A stretch of 64,000 nucleotides of DNA from Syntrophotalea acetylenica (GCF_001888165.1 NZ_CP015455.1:2102001-2166000); one strand, 5' to 3'. Shown: positions 34,608-43,729, counted from the first letter of the stretch. Notes: generated from the sequence alone by a model not told the origin. Program-made: numbers and translations.

Positions 34608-35324
34608 TCAGGGTTTTCTGGCAAATTCATTTTCCAGAATGAGACATTCAGCAAGGCGGAAATCAATAAGGTCATCAATATCCACAGACCTTTCCCTGGA
34701 CATGACATAAGCGTAGGTGGCACGTCCAAAAAAAGAGCGCTGCTCGCGTAAAAGCTCAGGTGCACCAAGATAAATGGCGCCATTTAAACGATAATAGACA
34801 GGCAGTTCCTGCCGGTTGGTATTCAGTACTTCATGCCGCAAAAAACCGGCCATATTGCCATCAGCGGACAGAGTATTGCTCCACCAGGGGTGATGATCCG
34901 TTTCGCATACCGACACGATGGCATCAGCTTGCTTTTCAAAATACAACTCGATGGCCTGATCGATATCCGCCGCCGTGCGCAAAGGCGAAGTCGGCTGCAG
35001 CCAGACGACGAGATCAAAACGCTCACCGTTCCCGGCATACCAATCCAGGGCATGAACAAGGGCATCGAAACTGCTGGCACTGTCCGTTGCAAGATGGGCC
35101 GGCCGCAAAAAAGGTACCGGTACCCCTTCAGCCTCGGCCACCTCGGCGATGTCCCGACTGTCCGTGGACAGCGCCACAACATCGACATAGCGGCTCTGCC
35201 TGGCCGCTTCGATACTCCAGGCAAGCAAAGGACGACCGGCTAATTCGCGGATGTTCTTGCCCGGCAGCCCCTTGCTGCCCCCCCGCGCCGGAATGAGCGC
35301 CAGAATCCGCCTGCCATCAAACAC
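34608..35324 (-). CDS. legF: CMP-legionaminic acid synthetase (acylneuraminate cytidylyltransferase)
   Basis: A 238-residue nucleotidyltransferase with ILALIPARGGSKGLPGKNIRELAGRPLLAW, the CMP-sialic acid synthetase signature, and WLQPTSPLRTAADI. It should activate the nine-carbon sugar with CTP, the last step before transfer. GTG 35324 is preferred because GGAGG lies 6 bases upstream and it overlaps the stop of the upstream gene. The sugar could be another nonulosonate such as neuraminate; neighbours ptmE, legB and legC point to legionaminate. It is the last gene of the reverse-strand operon and converges on the Maf gene. Confidence 0.85.
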   Translation of the reverse strand: MFDGRRILALIPARGGSKGLPGKNIRELAGRPLLAWSIEAARQSRYVDVVALSTDSRDIAEVAEAEGVPVPFLRPAHLATDSASSFDALVHALDWYAGNGERFDLVVWLQPTSPLRTAADIDQAIELYFEKQADAIVSVCETDHHPWWSNTLSADGNMAGFLRHEVLNTNRQELPVYYRLNGAIYLGAPELLREQRSFFGRATYAYVMSRERSVDIDDLIDFRLAECLILENEFARKP

Positions 35325-36366
35325 CGAACACCTCCGCATATTCCTCGTTGGCCTGCTCAAAATCGGCGGGCTGGCCGATATCCATCCAGTATTCCCTCAC
35401 CGGGAAGGAACAGGTCTTGGCCCCGTCATCAATCAGTTTCTGAAAAAGCTGCGGCATATCGAAATATCGATCCCGGGGAATTTTTTCAAGAACTTCGGGA
35501 CTCAGCACGTAAATGCCGGCGTTGACGTAATAACGGTGGATCGGTTTCTCCTCGATTTGCTTTATGGTCGCACCATCGGAATGCACCACGCCGTAGGGCA
35601 CCTGCAACTCATAATCCCTGACACACATGGTTGCGCTGGCTCCGGAAAGGTTGTGGTAATTGACCAGGTGTTCGAAATTGACATTGGTCAAAAGATCGCC
35701 GTTCATGATAATCACCGGTTGCTCACACTTTTCCGGGAGCAGACTAAGAGCTCCTGCCGTCCCCAGCCGCTTGTTTTCAACCAGATAATGCAATCTCGCA
35801 CCAAACTCCCTGCCATCGCCGAAATAGTCCTGAATCTGCTCGCCCCGGTAGTTCAGACTCAGGAAGATGCGACGAAAACCGTACTGGGTAAAATTGCGGA
35901 TGATGGTTTCAAGGATGGGCCTGGAACCGACCTTGAGCAGCGGCTTGGGGGTATTTTCTGTCAGGGGGCGCAACCGGGTGCCAAGACCGCCGGCCATAAC
36001 GACCACCGTATTGGGTTTTTCGCTGATACGCAGGTATTCGTCGATCACTTCGACGCCGACCAGCAGCCCCTGATCGTCAACCATGGGCACCTGCTTGACA
36101 CCCGCGGCGAGCGCCATCTGCAGCAGATCCTCCTTGGGTTGGCTGAGATAACCTTTTACCGGTGAAACATTGTATATGTCGTCAATAAAGTCATCCAGGC
36201 TCTTGCCACGCAGAAACGCCCGTCTCAGATCGCCGTCGGTGATGGTGCCGACCAGCCGATCCTCTTTGACGACCAGGGCGATCTGCATGGCCGCCTGATC
36301 GATGGTTTCAAGCACTTCACGAATGGTGGCCCGGGGGCTTACCGTTACCTTCCTGGCACTTCTCAT
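35317..36366 (-). CDS. ptmE: CBS-domain nucleotidyltransferase, PtmE-like (glucosamine-1-P guanylyltransferase)
   Basis: A 349-residue protein. Two CBS domains occupy residues ~1-110, followed by a sugar-phosphate nucleotidyltransferase with VVVMAGGLGTRLRPLTENTPKPLLKVGSRPILE, IIMNGDLLTNVNF and WMDIGQPADFEQA. The CBS plus nucleotidyltransferase layout is that of Campylobacter PtmE, which makes GDP-glucosamine as the entry to legionaminic acid. ATG 36366 (GGAG upstream) is used; it overlaps legG by 50 bases. Specificity for GTP and glucosamine is inferred from context. Confidence 0.78.
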   Translation of the reverse strand: MRSARKVTVSPRATIREVLETIDQAAMQIALVVKEDRLVGTITDGDLRRAFLRGKSLDDFIDDIYNVSPVKGYLSQPKEDLLQMALAAGVKQVPMVDDQGLLVGVEVIDEYLRISEKPNTVVVMAGGLGTRLRPLTENTPKPLLKVGSRPILETIIRNFTQYGFRRIFLSLNYRGEQIQDYFGDGREFGARLHYLVENKRLGTAGALSLLPEKCEQPVIIMNGDLLTNVNFEHLVNYHNLSGASATMCVRDYELQVPYGVVHSDGATIKQIEEKPIHRYYVNAGIYVLSPEVLEKIPRDRYFDMPQLFQKLIDDGAKTCSFPVREYWMDIGQPADFEQANEEYAEVFGV

Positions 36367-37543
36367 GGCGCTGCTCCAAGATGTCGACCGGAATGTCATA
36401 AAAGCTCTTGCGGATTCCGGAAAAATCCGTTTCCTTGATGATTTCCTTGATCCTCAGGGAGGTGTTTTGTCCCTCATAAGGATTATCGACCGTTGCCGCC
36501 ATTTTCTTAAATGTATTCGTACAGGCTTTTTTCAAAGCCGCGACGATATCTTCCACCGCAGGGTCGCAATCAATGACACTGGCCGCCCTGATACGCCCCT
36601 GCTGGCGGGCCCCAATGTTGACACTGGGCACCCCGAAACTGGGCGCCTCGATGATGCCGCTGCTGCTGTTTCCGACCACGGCATCGACCTGCCGCATGGT
36701 GCTCAGATAACCGGATTGCCCCATGGAGGGAAATGCCGCAGCCCGACCAGGGTGGGTCGCTACATAGTCATCGATCATCCGGTTGACAATGCGACCGTCG
36801 GCATCGGCATTTGCCTTGGTGAAAATCGTCTGCGCAGGTGGCATCTGGTCAAGGGCCGCCAGGAGATTTCCAAATTGCATGACCGCGGTCCCCGGCTCCA
36901 GAGTGACCGGATGGAAAGTTATCAGAAGATTTCTTTCACCGAAGGAAAAACCAAAACGTTTTTCCAATTCCTCGCGCGCCAGGAATTTAAGCTTTTGGAT
37001 GTTTTCCACCCCCAGCGCGCCAACATTGTAAACAGACGCCGGGTTTTCCCCCAATTGAATTACACGTCGCCGATATTCCTCGGCCGCGACAAAGTGCAAC
37101 AGGCTCATCTTGCTGATTGCATGACGAAAGGCATCATCCATGGCGCCCTCGGTTACTTCGCCCCCATGAATATGAACAATGGGTATGCCGAGTATCTGGG
37201 CCGCCATGGCAACCGTCAACGCTTCAAAACGATCTCCGAGAACCACCAGGCAATCGGAGCCAAGCCGCTGCAGAGCTTCGCCAAACCCGAACATTCCCAT
37301 CCCGACCGATTTACACACCCCGATCGCGGTATTTGAACTGAGCAGGATTTCAACCGCCTCGTCGATAAAAAACCCGTCCTCTTCAATTTCACGACGGGTT
37401 AATCCGAACTCCGGGGAAAGATGCATGCCGGTCACAAGGGTTTGCAAACGCATCTTGCGATCACGACGGATCCGTTCCATCAGCGGACGCAACAGACCGT
37501 ATTCAGCTCTGGTGCCGGTAAAGACACAGACTTTTTTTTGCAT
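36317..37543 (-). CDS. legG: Hydrolysing nucleotide-sugar 2-epimerase (NeuC/LegG)
   Basis: A 408-residue GT-B-fold enzyme beginning KKVCVFTGTRAEYGLLRPLM, with VVLGDRFEALTVAMAAQILGIPIVHIHGGEVTEG and GNSSSGIIEAPSFGVPSVNIGARQQGR. It should remove the nucleotide and epimerise at C2 to give the six-carbon precursor for LegI. The choice of LegG over NeuC rests on the flanking legB and legC genes. Confidence 0.85.
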   Translation of the reverse strand: MQKKVCVFTGTRAEYGLLRPLMERIRRDRKMRLQTLVTGMHLSPEFGLTRREIEEDGFFIDEAVEILLSSNTAIGVCKSVGMGMFGFGEALQRLGSDCLVVLGDRFEALTVAMAAQILGIPIVHIHGGEVTEGAMDDAFRHAISKMSLLHFVAAEEYRRRVIQLGENPASVYNVGALGVENIQKLKFLAREELEKRFGFSFGERNLLITFHPVTLEPGTAVMQFGNLLAALDQMPPAQTIFTKANADADGRIVNRMIDDYVATHPGRAAAFPSMGQSGYLSTMRQVDAVVGNSSSGIIEAPSFGVPSVNIGARQQGRIRAASVIDCDPAVEDIVAALKKACTNTFKKMAATVDNPYEGQNTSLRIKEIIKETDFSGIRKSFYDIPVDILEQRHEKCQEGNGKPPGHHS

Positions 37544-37605
37544 GGGATCCCTTTTTTCGAATTACAGGAACAAATCCCGGAAAAAGAAAGAAAAGGCCGG
37601 GAGTT

Positions 37606-38613
37606 CTAACATTCGATCGGCTCTCCGCTGACAAACTGGCGCAACGCACACCTGCCGATCACCTCGTCCCAGCACATGGGATCGAGACCACCGGCGGGAC
37701 GTTTGACGGCCAGGTTGTCCTCGGTAAAAATTTCACCGCTACGGATGTTTTTCGCCGCGACGATAGACTTCCGCACCGCGACAAGGTTTCTGGATTCGGA
37801 AGGCGACGGCCGCTTTTGAGCGTCGCCCAGCGCCACTTCGATATTGCGGATGGCGGACACCATGGCGTGCAGTTCAACCGGCTCAAGGGAGGCGCGGTGA
37901 TCCGGGCCAGGCAGGCGGCGATCGAGGGTGAAATGTTTTTCGATGACCGTGGCTCCCAGCGCCACGGCGGCGATCGGCACTTCGATCCCTTCGGTATGAT
38001 CCGAATAACCCACCCGCACCCCGAAGGCCGCGCCGATGCTGCGCATGGCCCGCAGGTTGACATCACCCATGGGCGTCGGATACTCGGTGTTGCAGTGCAA
38101 AATGGTGATCCGGTCCTTCGGGGTGCCGGCGTCGGTCAGCACGCGCAACGCGGCCGAAATTTCATCCATATCGGCCATGCCGGTGGAGAGAATGACGTCT
38201 TTAGCCAGGCTTCCGATGCGACGCAGGTAGGGCAGATTGGTGATTTCACCGGAGGGAATTTTAAAGACGTCGAGCCCCAGATCGCAAAGCAGATCGATGC
38301 TGGCCAGATCAAAAGGCGAGGACAGAAAACGGATGCCTGCCTGCCGGCAATGTGCGATAAGCGCCCGATGGTCCTCCATCGACAATTCCAGCCGGCGCAG
38401 CATGTCGTACTGTGATTCGCTCGACCCGGTGGTCTGCTGCTGGTAATCGGCCTTGGGGGCACTGCGGGACACCAGGGTTTCGGCGCGGAAGGTCTGAAAC
38501 TTCACCGCATCGGCACCCGCCTGTGCGGCAACATCCACCAGCATTCTGGCACGGTCGAGGCAACCGTCGTGGTTGACGCCCGCCTCGGCAATAATAAATA
38601 CAGGTTTCTGCAT
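37606..38613 (-). CDS. legI: N-acetylneuraminate/legionaminate synthase family protein
   Basis: A 335-residue enzyme with an NeuB barrel (FIIAEAGVNHDGCLDRARMLVDVAAQAGADAVKFQTF, LGLDVFKIPSGEITNLPYLRRI, VGYSDHTEGIEVPIAAVALGATVIEKHFTLD) and a C-terminal SAF domain (RNLVAVRKSIVAAKNIRSGEIFTEDNLAVKRP). It condenses the six-carbon sugar with phosphoenolpyruvate. ATG 38613 with AAGGA upstream is used; an open frame continues to 38895 through the neighbouring gene. Confidence 0.88.
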   Translation of the reverse strand: MQKPVFIIAEAGVNHDGCLDRARMLVDVAAQAGADAVKFQTFRAETLVSRSAPKADYQQQTTGSSESQYDMLRRLELSMEDHRALIAHCRQAGIRFLSSPFDLASIDLLCDLGLDVFKIPSGEITNLPYLRRIGSLAKDVILSTGMADMDEISAALRVLTDAGTPKDRITILHCNTEYPTPMGDVNLRAMRSIGAAFGVRVGYSDHTEGIEVPIAAVALGATVIEKHFTLDRRLPGPDHRASLEPVELHAMVSAIRNIEVALGDAQKRPSPSESRNLVAVRKSIVAAKNIRSGEIFTEDNLAVKRPAGGLDPMCWDEVIGRCALRQFVSGEPIEC

Positions 38614-38626
38614 GGATATTTCCTTT

Positions 38627-39253
38627 TTAGCGACCATTCCCGCCACCGATATAAATGCTGTTGGGCGGCAGGGACTTCCGCACCAGTGCGCCAGCCCCGA
38701 TGATGCAGCCGGATCCGATTTCGAGGTTTTCCCTGGCCACGGCGCCGCTGCCGACAAAGGTCCCCTCGCCGATTTGCACCGCGCCGTTGACCACGCAGGC
38801 GGTGGACAAATGGCAATGGTCACCAACCGATACGTCGTGTTCGACCAGGGCCCGGCTGTTGACGATGCAGTTGCAGCCGACTCTCGCCCCCGCATTGATC
38901 AGCGCGCCGTGCATAACGATGGTGCCCTCGCCGACAACGGCATGCCGACTGACGCGGGCAAGCGGCGACACGATGCTGGGAAGACACCCGCCATGGTCCT
39001 TGATAATCTGGAACAGGGCAATCCGCCGCGCGGGGCTTTTGATCTGGCCCAGCGTTATCAGAAACCGGAACTGCCCTTCCCTTATCAGGCGGGGTATGTC
39101 GTCATCGCAGCCAATCACGGGGTAACCAAGTATCCCGGTGCCCCCTTTTGCGGGAAGATCGAGCACACCGAAAATGCGGTAAGCGCCCGAAGCTTCGAGG
39201 ATATCGATGACCGACCGGCAGTGCCCGCCGCCTCCGACGAGAATGATATCCAT
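38627..39253 (-). CDS. NeuD/PglD-type sugar O- or N-acetyltransferase
   Basis: A 208-residue protein with a Rossmann-like N-terminal part (MDIILVGGGGHCRSVIDILE) and a left-handed beta-helix of hexapeptide repeats (residues ~90-200; VVGEGTIVMHGALINAGARVGCNCIVN). In the legionaminic pathway the corresponding step is the acetyl-CoA dependent N-acetylation by LegH, so this is a good candidate; a sialic acid O-acetyltransferase is an alternative. ATG 39253 lies 5 bases beyond the end of legC. Confidence 0.75.
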   Translation of the reverse strand: MDIILVGGGGHCRSVIDILEASGAYRIFGVLDLPAKGGTGILGYPVIGCDDDIPRLIREGQFRFLITLGQIKSPARRIALFQIIKDHGGCLPSIVSPLARVSRHAVVGEGTIVMHGALINAGARVGCNCIVNSRALVEHDVSVGDHCHLSTACVVNGAVQIGEGTFVGSGAVARENLEIGSGCIIGAGALVRKSLPPNSIYIGGGNGR

Positions 39254-39258
39254 TCTGT

Positions 39259-40398
39259 TCACAGAAAAACACCGCTGGGAAGGTTGACCAGCCGGCGGTA
39301 CAGACCTTCGGTCACAGGCAGGGCGCCTCTTTGACAATGACGGTACAGATCCAGCATATGCATGGGCCGCCACAGGCAGCGGGTCATTACTTTTGCCTCG
39401 TTGGTGGTTCTCAGAAAGGCATCGCGCTGCGGTTCGTCATCCAGAAGGAGTGCATTCAGCCAATAGTTTGACATGCCCGCCGCAGGCTGTTGGACAAACC
39501 GCCAGCCCGTGCCTTCAAAAAAACCGGCATAGCGCCCGGCCAATGCCCTCTTATGGCCGAGAAAGCGGGGCAGGCTTTCCATTTGCGCCAGACCGAGGGC
39601 GGCATTGAGGTTCGGCATCCGAAAATTGTAGCCCAGTTCGTCGTGCAGAAATTCCCACGGATGCGGTACCTTGGCGGTGGTCGTGAGGTGTCTGGCACGT
39701 CGCGCAAGCGCCTCGTCATCCGTCACGATGATGCCACCGCCGCCGGTCGTGACGATCTTGTTGCCATTGAAGCTGAACACCCCGAGCCGACCGAAGGTGC
39801 CGGTATGGCGACCCAGATAAAAACTGCCCAGGCTCTCGGCAGCATCCTCGACCAGCGGCACCCCCCACTCTGTACAGATGCGGGAGATCTCGTCGATGCG
39901 GCAAGGGTGGCCAAGGGTGTGCATGGGCAGGCAGGCAGCCAGGGGTCGGCCACTCGTGCGGTTCAGCAGACGACCGGCACTGATCACGGCTTGGGATTGC
40001 AGAAAGTTTTCTAACGCCCGGGGCGACAAACCGAGCGTATCCTCTTCCACGTCGATGAAAACCGGCTGTGCCCCGGCGTAGCGGATGGCATTTGCCGTAG
40101 CTACAAAGGTCAGGGACTGGGTCAGAACGTCGCAGCCCCCTTCGACACCGGCCAGCTTCAGGGCGACGAACAGGGCCTGGGTGCCATTGACCACGGCCAC
40201 CGCATGACGGCTGCCGACAAAATCCGCCAGCGCTTTTTCAAAGGCTTCGACAAAAGGACCGACGCTGGAAACGTAGGTGCTGTCGATACACTCCTCCAGA
40301 TAGGCCTTTTCCCTGCCCGGAAAAACCGGGGCATGCAGGGGGATGGTTTCACCCCCCGGATACTGGTCGCGGATAAAACCGATAATGTCCTCAAACAT
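39259..40398 (-). CDS. legC: PLP-dependent aminotransferase, LegC-type
   Basis: A 379-residue DegT/DnrJ/EryC1/StrS family enzyme. VNGTQALFVAL and VEDAAESLGS line the cofactor site, and Lys214 in FSFNGNKIVTTGGGG is the expected Schiff-base residue. It should aminate C4 of the keto-sugar made by LegB. It overlaps the upstream legB by 8 bases. Confidence 0.87.
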   Translation of the reverse strand: MFEDIIGFIRDQYPGGETIPLHAPVFPGREKAYLEECIDSTYVSSVGPFVEAFEKALADFVGSRHAVAVVNGTQALFVALKLAGVEGGCDVLTQSLTFVATANAIRYAGAQPVFIDVEEDTLGLSPRALENFLQSQAVISAGRLLNRTSGRPLAACLPMHTLGHPCRIDEISRICTEWGVPLVEDAAESLGSFYLGRHTGTFGRLGVFSFNGNKIVTTGGGGIIVTDDEALARRARHLTTTAKVPHPWEFLHDELGYNFRMPNLNAALGLAQMESLPRFLGHKRALAGRYAGFFEGTGWRFVQQPAAGMSNYWLNALLLDDEPQRDAFLRTTNEAKVMTRCLWRPMHMLDLYRHCQRGALPVTEGLYRRLVNLPSGVFL

Positions 40399-41383
40399 TG
40401 TAGATTTCCGTTTTGTAGCGAGCCAGGTTGGCGGGGTCCGTGAACCAGTCGATGGTCCGGCGAAGCCCTTCTCTCAATGTGTGCCGCGGTTCGAAACCGG
40501 TCAGTTTCCTGATCAGTCCGTTATCGCACCACAGGCGAAAAACCTCGGACTGCCCGGGACGCAATCGCTGCGCGTCGCATTCCAGCGCGACCTCACGGCC
40601 CATCAGTTCCCGGATCAGGCCGAACAGATCGCCGATGGATATCTCACGGTTGGAGCCGATATTTACCGTTTTCCCCACGGCTGCGTCGCATTCGGCAAGA
40701 GCCAGAAGTCCGGCGCAGGTATCGGCGACATAATTGAAATCCCGCGTCGGCCTCAGATCACCGAGCCGGATCGATGCCTTGCCGGCGGCGATCTGCGAAA
40801 TGATGGTGGGAATGACGGCACGCGCCGATTGTCTTGGTCCGTAGGTATTGAACGGCCGCATGGTCGTCACCGGCAGGCCGAAGCTGTTGAAAAAACTCAT
40901 GGCCAGGGCATCCGCCCCGATTTTGCTGGCGCTGTAGGGCGATTGGGGCTGCAGCGGGTGCGCTTCATCGATGGGAACGTAGCGTGCCGTGCCGTAAACT
41001 TCGCTGGTGCTGGTGTGGAGTACGCGCTGGCAGCCGTTTTCCATGGCGGCCTGGCAGATATTCAGGGTGCCGGTGACATTGGTGTCCACGTAACTGGCGG
41101 GAGCGACATAGGAATAAGGGATGGCAATCAGGGCGGCCAGGTGGAAAACCACCTCGATGTCTTTGGTGATCTCCCGGCAGAAATGGGGATCGCGCACGTC
41201 ACCGCAGACCACTTCGATACGCTCACCGCAGGCAAGACCGTCCAGCCAGCCCCAGTGATTGAAGGAATTATATAGGGCGAGCGCCCTAACCCGACAGCCC
41301 CGGTGGATCAGAGCTTCCACCAGGTGAGAGCCTATGAAACCGTCGGCCCCCGTCACCAGAACCTGTTTTCCCTCAAGTGTCAA
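40391..41383 (-). CDS. legB: NAD-dependent nucleotide-sugar 4,6-dehydratase, LegB-type
   Basis: A 330-residue extended SDR with the Rossmann motif VTGADGFIGSHLVEAL, STSEVYG and the catalytic YSASK (in PQSPYSASKIGADAL), plus RPFNTYGPRQSARAVIP. First gene of the operon and first committed dehydratase step. TTG 41383 is chosen because AAGGAGG is 7 bases upstream and the Rossmann motif then begins at residue ~10; ATGs further upstream (41419, 41482) would add 12 to 33 unrelated residues. Confidence 0.85.
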   Translation of the reverse strand: MTLEGKQVLVTGADGFIGSHLVEALIHRGCRVRALALYNSFNHWGWLDGLACGERIEVVCGDVRDPHFCREITKDIEVVFHLAALIAIPYSYVAPASYVDTNVTGTLNICQAAMENGCQRVLHTSTSEVYGTARYVPIDEAHPLQPQSPYSASKIGADALAMSFFNSFGLPVTTMRPFNTYGPRQSARAVIPTIISQIAAGKASIRLGDLRPTRDFNYVADTCAGLLALAECDAAVGKTVNIGSNREISIGDLFGLIRELMGREVALECDAQRLRPGQSEVFRLWCDNGLIRKLTGFEPRHTLREGLRRTIDWFTDPANLARYKTEIYNV

Positions 41384-41506
41384 AATCCCGCCTCCTTGAT
41401 GTTGATTGGCCCATTTCATTTCAATTTCTGCGCCAAAGATCAAGCAAAGATCCTCTTTGAGGACAGGAGCGAATAACGGCAAAAATTCTCCTGTAAAAAA
41501 TTTTTT

Positions 41507-41533
41507 CTAAAGTCTGCCACCAACAAGCCGATA
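41507..41533 (+). promoter_or_regulatory. Sigma-28 promoter for flagellin 1
   Basis: TAAAGTCT at 41507-41514, then 11 bases, then GCCGATAT at 41526-41533, close to the FliA consensus TAAAGTTT-N11-GCCGATAA. Start is predicted near 41540, giving a ~150-base leader. An A/T block (taaaaaattttttc) lies just upstream. Confidence 0.85.
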
Positions 41534-41650
41534 TGGATATTGAACCCTGGGGAAACCGATCGTACAAGATCTGCACAAAATCTGCGGCAAGTTGGAAAAA
41601 TTGTTGAAACACCGGACAAAAACTGGCTGAAAGACAACTTGATCAATGGC

Positions 41651-41686
41651 AGGGCACGGATGCTCTGGCACAACTTTCACGGAGGA
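41651..41686 (+). promoter_or_regulatory. Predicted CsrA target in the flagellin 1 leader
   Basis: AGGGCA (41651-41656) pairs with TGCTCT (41661-41666), presenting CGGA in a four-base loop. A second GGA overlaps the ribosome site GGAGGA (41681-41686). A loop GGA plus a Shine-Dalgarno GGA is the arrangement CsrA uses to block flagellin translation. Confidence 0.65.
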
Positions 41687-41693
41687 ATAACTC

Positions 41694-42539
41694 ATGGCTA
41701 TCACGATCAACACCAACGTTCAATCCATCAACACTCAGCGCAGCCTTTCCAAATCCCAGACTGCTCTGGCGAAATCGATGCAGCGCCTGTCGTCGGGTCT
41801 GCGCATCAACAGCGCCAAGGACGACGCCGCCGGTTTGGCCATTTCCGACCGCATGTCGGCACAGATCCGCGGCATGAATCAGGCGGTCCGCAACGCCAAC
41901 GACGGCATTTCCTTCGCCCAAACAGCCGAGGGGGCCTTGGGGGAGATGACCAACATTCTGCAACGGATGCGGGAACTGTCCGTGCAGTCGGCCAACGCCA
42001 CCAACAGCAACGATGACCGACTCGCTCTGGATTCGGAATTCGGCGAACTGCGCGACGAACTGGATCGCATTGTTGGCACCACAAAATTCAACGGTGAAAA
42101 CCTTCTTAACGGAACCTTTGGTGACGCCAATGCCGCAGTTTTCCAAGTTGGCGCTAACGCAGGAGAGGTCATTTCTGTTGGAATCGGCACCGTAAGCACC
42201 GCCAAGTTAAGTGACGGATCCGGCAATACTTTGGATGCTGCCGGCATCTCGGCCCAGGGTGACACATCTACAGCAATAAATGTCATCGATGGTGCTCTTA
42301 AAACAGTCGATTCGATGCGCGGTACCCTTGGCGCCAAACAGAATCGTTTCGAATCGACCATTGCCAACCTTAACAACGTTTCGGAGAACCTCTCCGCCGC
42401 GCGCTCCCGTATCGTCGATGCGGACATCGCCACCGAAACCTCTGAAATGACCAAAATGAACATCCTGCAGCAGGCTGGAGTATCCATCCTTTCGCAGGCA
42501 AACCAAAGCTCCCAACTGGCCCTATCCCTGCTTCAGTAA
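41694..42539 (+). CDS. fliC: Flagellin (copy 1)
   Basis: A 281-residue filament protein. The N-terminal D0/D1 part ([43 protein letters not shown]) and C-terminal part ([36 protein letters not shown]) are intact, while the middle is very short, so the filament has little or no D2/D3 domain. Ser/Thr in the [19 protein letters not shown] stretch are plausible glycan sites for the Maf enzyme. Under its own sigma-28 promoter and, by prediction, CsrA/FliW control. It is very close to the copy at 42865. Confidence 0.96.
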   Translation: MAITINTNVQSINTQRSLSKSQTALAKSMQRLSSGLRINSAKDDAAGLAISDRMSAQIRGMNQAVRNANDGISFAQTAEGALGEMTNILQRMRELSVQSANATNSNDDRLALDSEFGELRDELDRIVGTTKFNGENLLNGTFGDANAAVFQVGANAGEVISVGIGTVSTAKLSDGSGNTLDAAGISAQGDTSTAINVIDGALKTVDSMRGTLGAKQNRFESTIANLNNVSENLSAARSRIVDADIATETSEMTKMNILQQAGVSILSQANQSSQLALSLLQ

Positions 42540-42821
42540 CGATGAGTAACGGCGTGGCTCCTTTGTGGGCCACACTAACTCAAAGGGCAAAAACCATGAA
42601 CCCGCAAACCAGGGTTTCGGGGTTTGCCCGGGAGCATTAATTCTGCTTGAACTAACAGGCATGCAAAATTCTCGGGTCACTGCTGGGCGACGGGCAGCAT
42701 CTTCGCTAACAACCCAGATGATCGATGCAGGCTTATCGAAGCCCCTTGATTGCCATGGAAAGGGGGTGAAACCAACCGAAGTACTTTTAACTCTTTATCG
42801 GTAATGAGTAAAAGAGAGAAG
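42540..42821 (+). other. Long structured gap between the two flagellin genes
   Basis: No gene is visible in this gap. Several hairpins can be drawn: GGCTT-ATCG-AAGCC near 42730, CCCCTT paired with AAGGGG near 42742-42765, and CTTTT-ACTC paired with GAGT-AAAAG near 42784-42814. No sigma-28 or sigma-54 promoter and no T-run terminator is evident, so flagellin 2 may be read through from flagellin 1 or from an unrecognised promoter. Confidence 0.45.
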
Positions 42822-42857
42822 CGGGCACGGAAGCCCGAAAAACCATTTTCATGGAGG
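42822..42857 (+). promoter_or_regulatory. Predicted CsrA target in the flagellin 2 leader
   Basis: CGGGC (42822-42826) and GCCCG (42833-42837) form a perfect stem that shows ACGGAA in its loop. A second GGA lies in the ribosome site GGAGG at 42853-42857. Same two-site layout as before flagellin 1, although the surrounding sequence differs. Confidence 0.68.
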
Positions 42858-42864
42858 AAAAAAC

Positions 42865-43710
42865 ATGGCATTAACAATTAATACCAACGTTCAGTCCCTG
42901 AACGCACAACGGAACCTGTCCAAATCCCAATCCGCTCTGGCTAACTCGATGCAACGCCTGTCATCAGGCCTGCGCATCAATAGCGCCAAGGACGACGCCG
43001 CCGGGCTCGCCATCTCCGACCGGATGAACTCCCAGATCAGGGGCATGAATCAGGCGGTACGTAACTCCAACGACGGCATTTCACTGGCCCAGACGGCGGA
43101 AGGTGCCCTTGGCGAAATGACCAACATCCTGCAGCGCATGCGCGAATTGTCCGTCCAATCGGCCAACGCCACCAACAGCAACGATGACCGACTCGCTCTA
43201 GACTCGGAATTCGGCGAACTGCGCGACGAACTGGATCGCATTGTAGGCACCACCAAGTTCAACGGTGAAAAACTTCTTGACGGAACCTACGGAACTGGTC
43301 AGGCTGCTGTTTTTCAGGTGGGCGCCAACGCAGGAGAGGTCATCTCCGTTGAAATCGGCACCGTAAGCACCGCCAAGTTAAGTGACGGATCCGGCAATAC
43401 CTTGGATGCTGCCGGCATCTCGGCCCAAGGTGACACCTCGACAGCAATGAACGTAATCGATGGTGCCCTCAAAACAGTTGATTCCATGCGCGGCAACCTC
43501 GGTGCCAAACAGAACCGTTTCGAATCGACCATTGCCAACCTTAACAACGTTTCAGAGAACCTCTCCGCTGCGCGGTCCCGCATCGTCGATGCGGACATCG
43601 CCACCGAAACTTCCGAGATGACCAAGATGAACATCCTGCAGCAGGCCGGCGTGTCGATCCTGGCGCAGGCCAACCAGACCCCGCAGCTGGCTCTGTCGCT
43701 GCTCGGTTAA
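42865..43710 (+). CDS. fliC: Flagellin (copy 2)
   Basis: A 281-residue flagellin, the same length as copy 1, with only scattered differences (for example NAQRNL for [16 protein letters not shown] for [20 protein letters not shown] at the end). Long identical DNA blocks run through the central region. A strong terminator follows the stop codon. Confidence 0.96.
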   Translation: MALTINTNVQSLNAQRNLSKSQSALANSMQRLSSGLRINSAKDDAAGLAISDRMNSQIRGMNQAVRNSNDGISLAQTAEGALGEMTNILQRMRELSVQSANATNSNDDRLALDSEFGELRDELDRIVGTTKFNGEKLLDGTYGTGQAAVFQVGANAGEVISVEIGTVSTAKLSDGSGNTLDAAGISAQGDTSTAMNVIDGALKTVDSMRGNLGAKQNRFESTIANLNNVSENLSAARSRIVDADIATETSEMTKMNILQQAGVSILAQANQTPQLALSLLG

Positions 43711-43729
43711 GTCCAGGGGCATCAACCGT

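Noticed and set aside
41665-41679. Sigma-54 promoter just before flagellin 1 (TGGCACAACTTTCAC)
   Set aside because: The -24 half fits, but the -12 half lacks TTGC, and it would leave no room for a leader; the sigma-28 site at 41507 is better.
42540-42864. Cyclic-di-GMP (GEMM) riboswitch before flagellin 2
   Set aside because: A GGGCAAA-like stretch drew attention, but the paired GGACGCAAAGCC core and the second stem with its receptor are missing.
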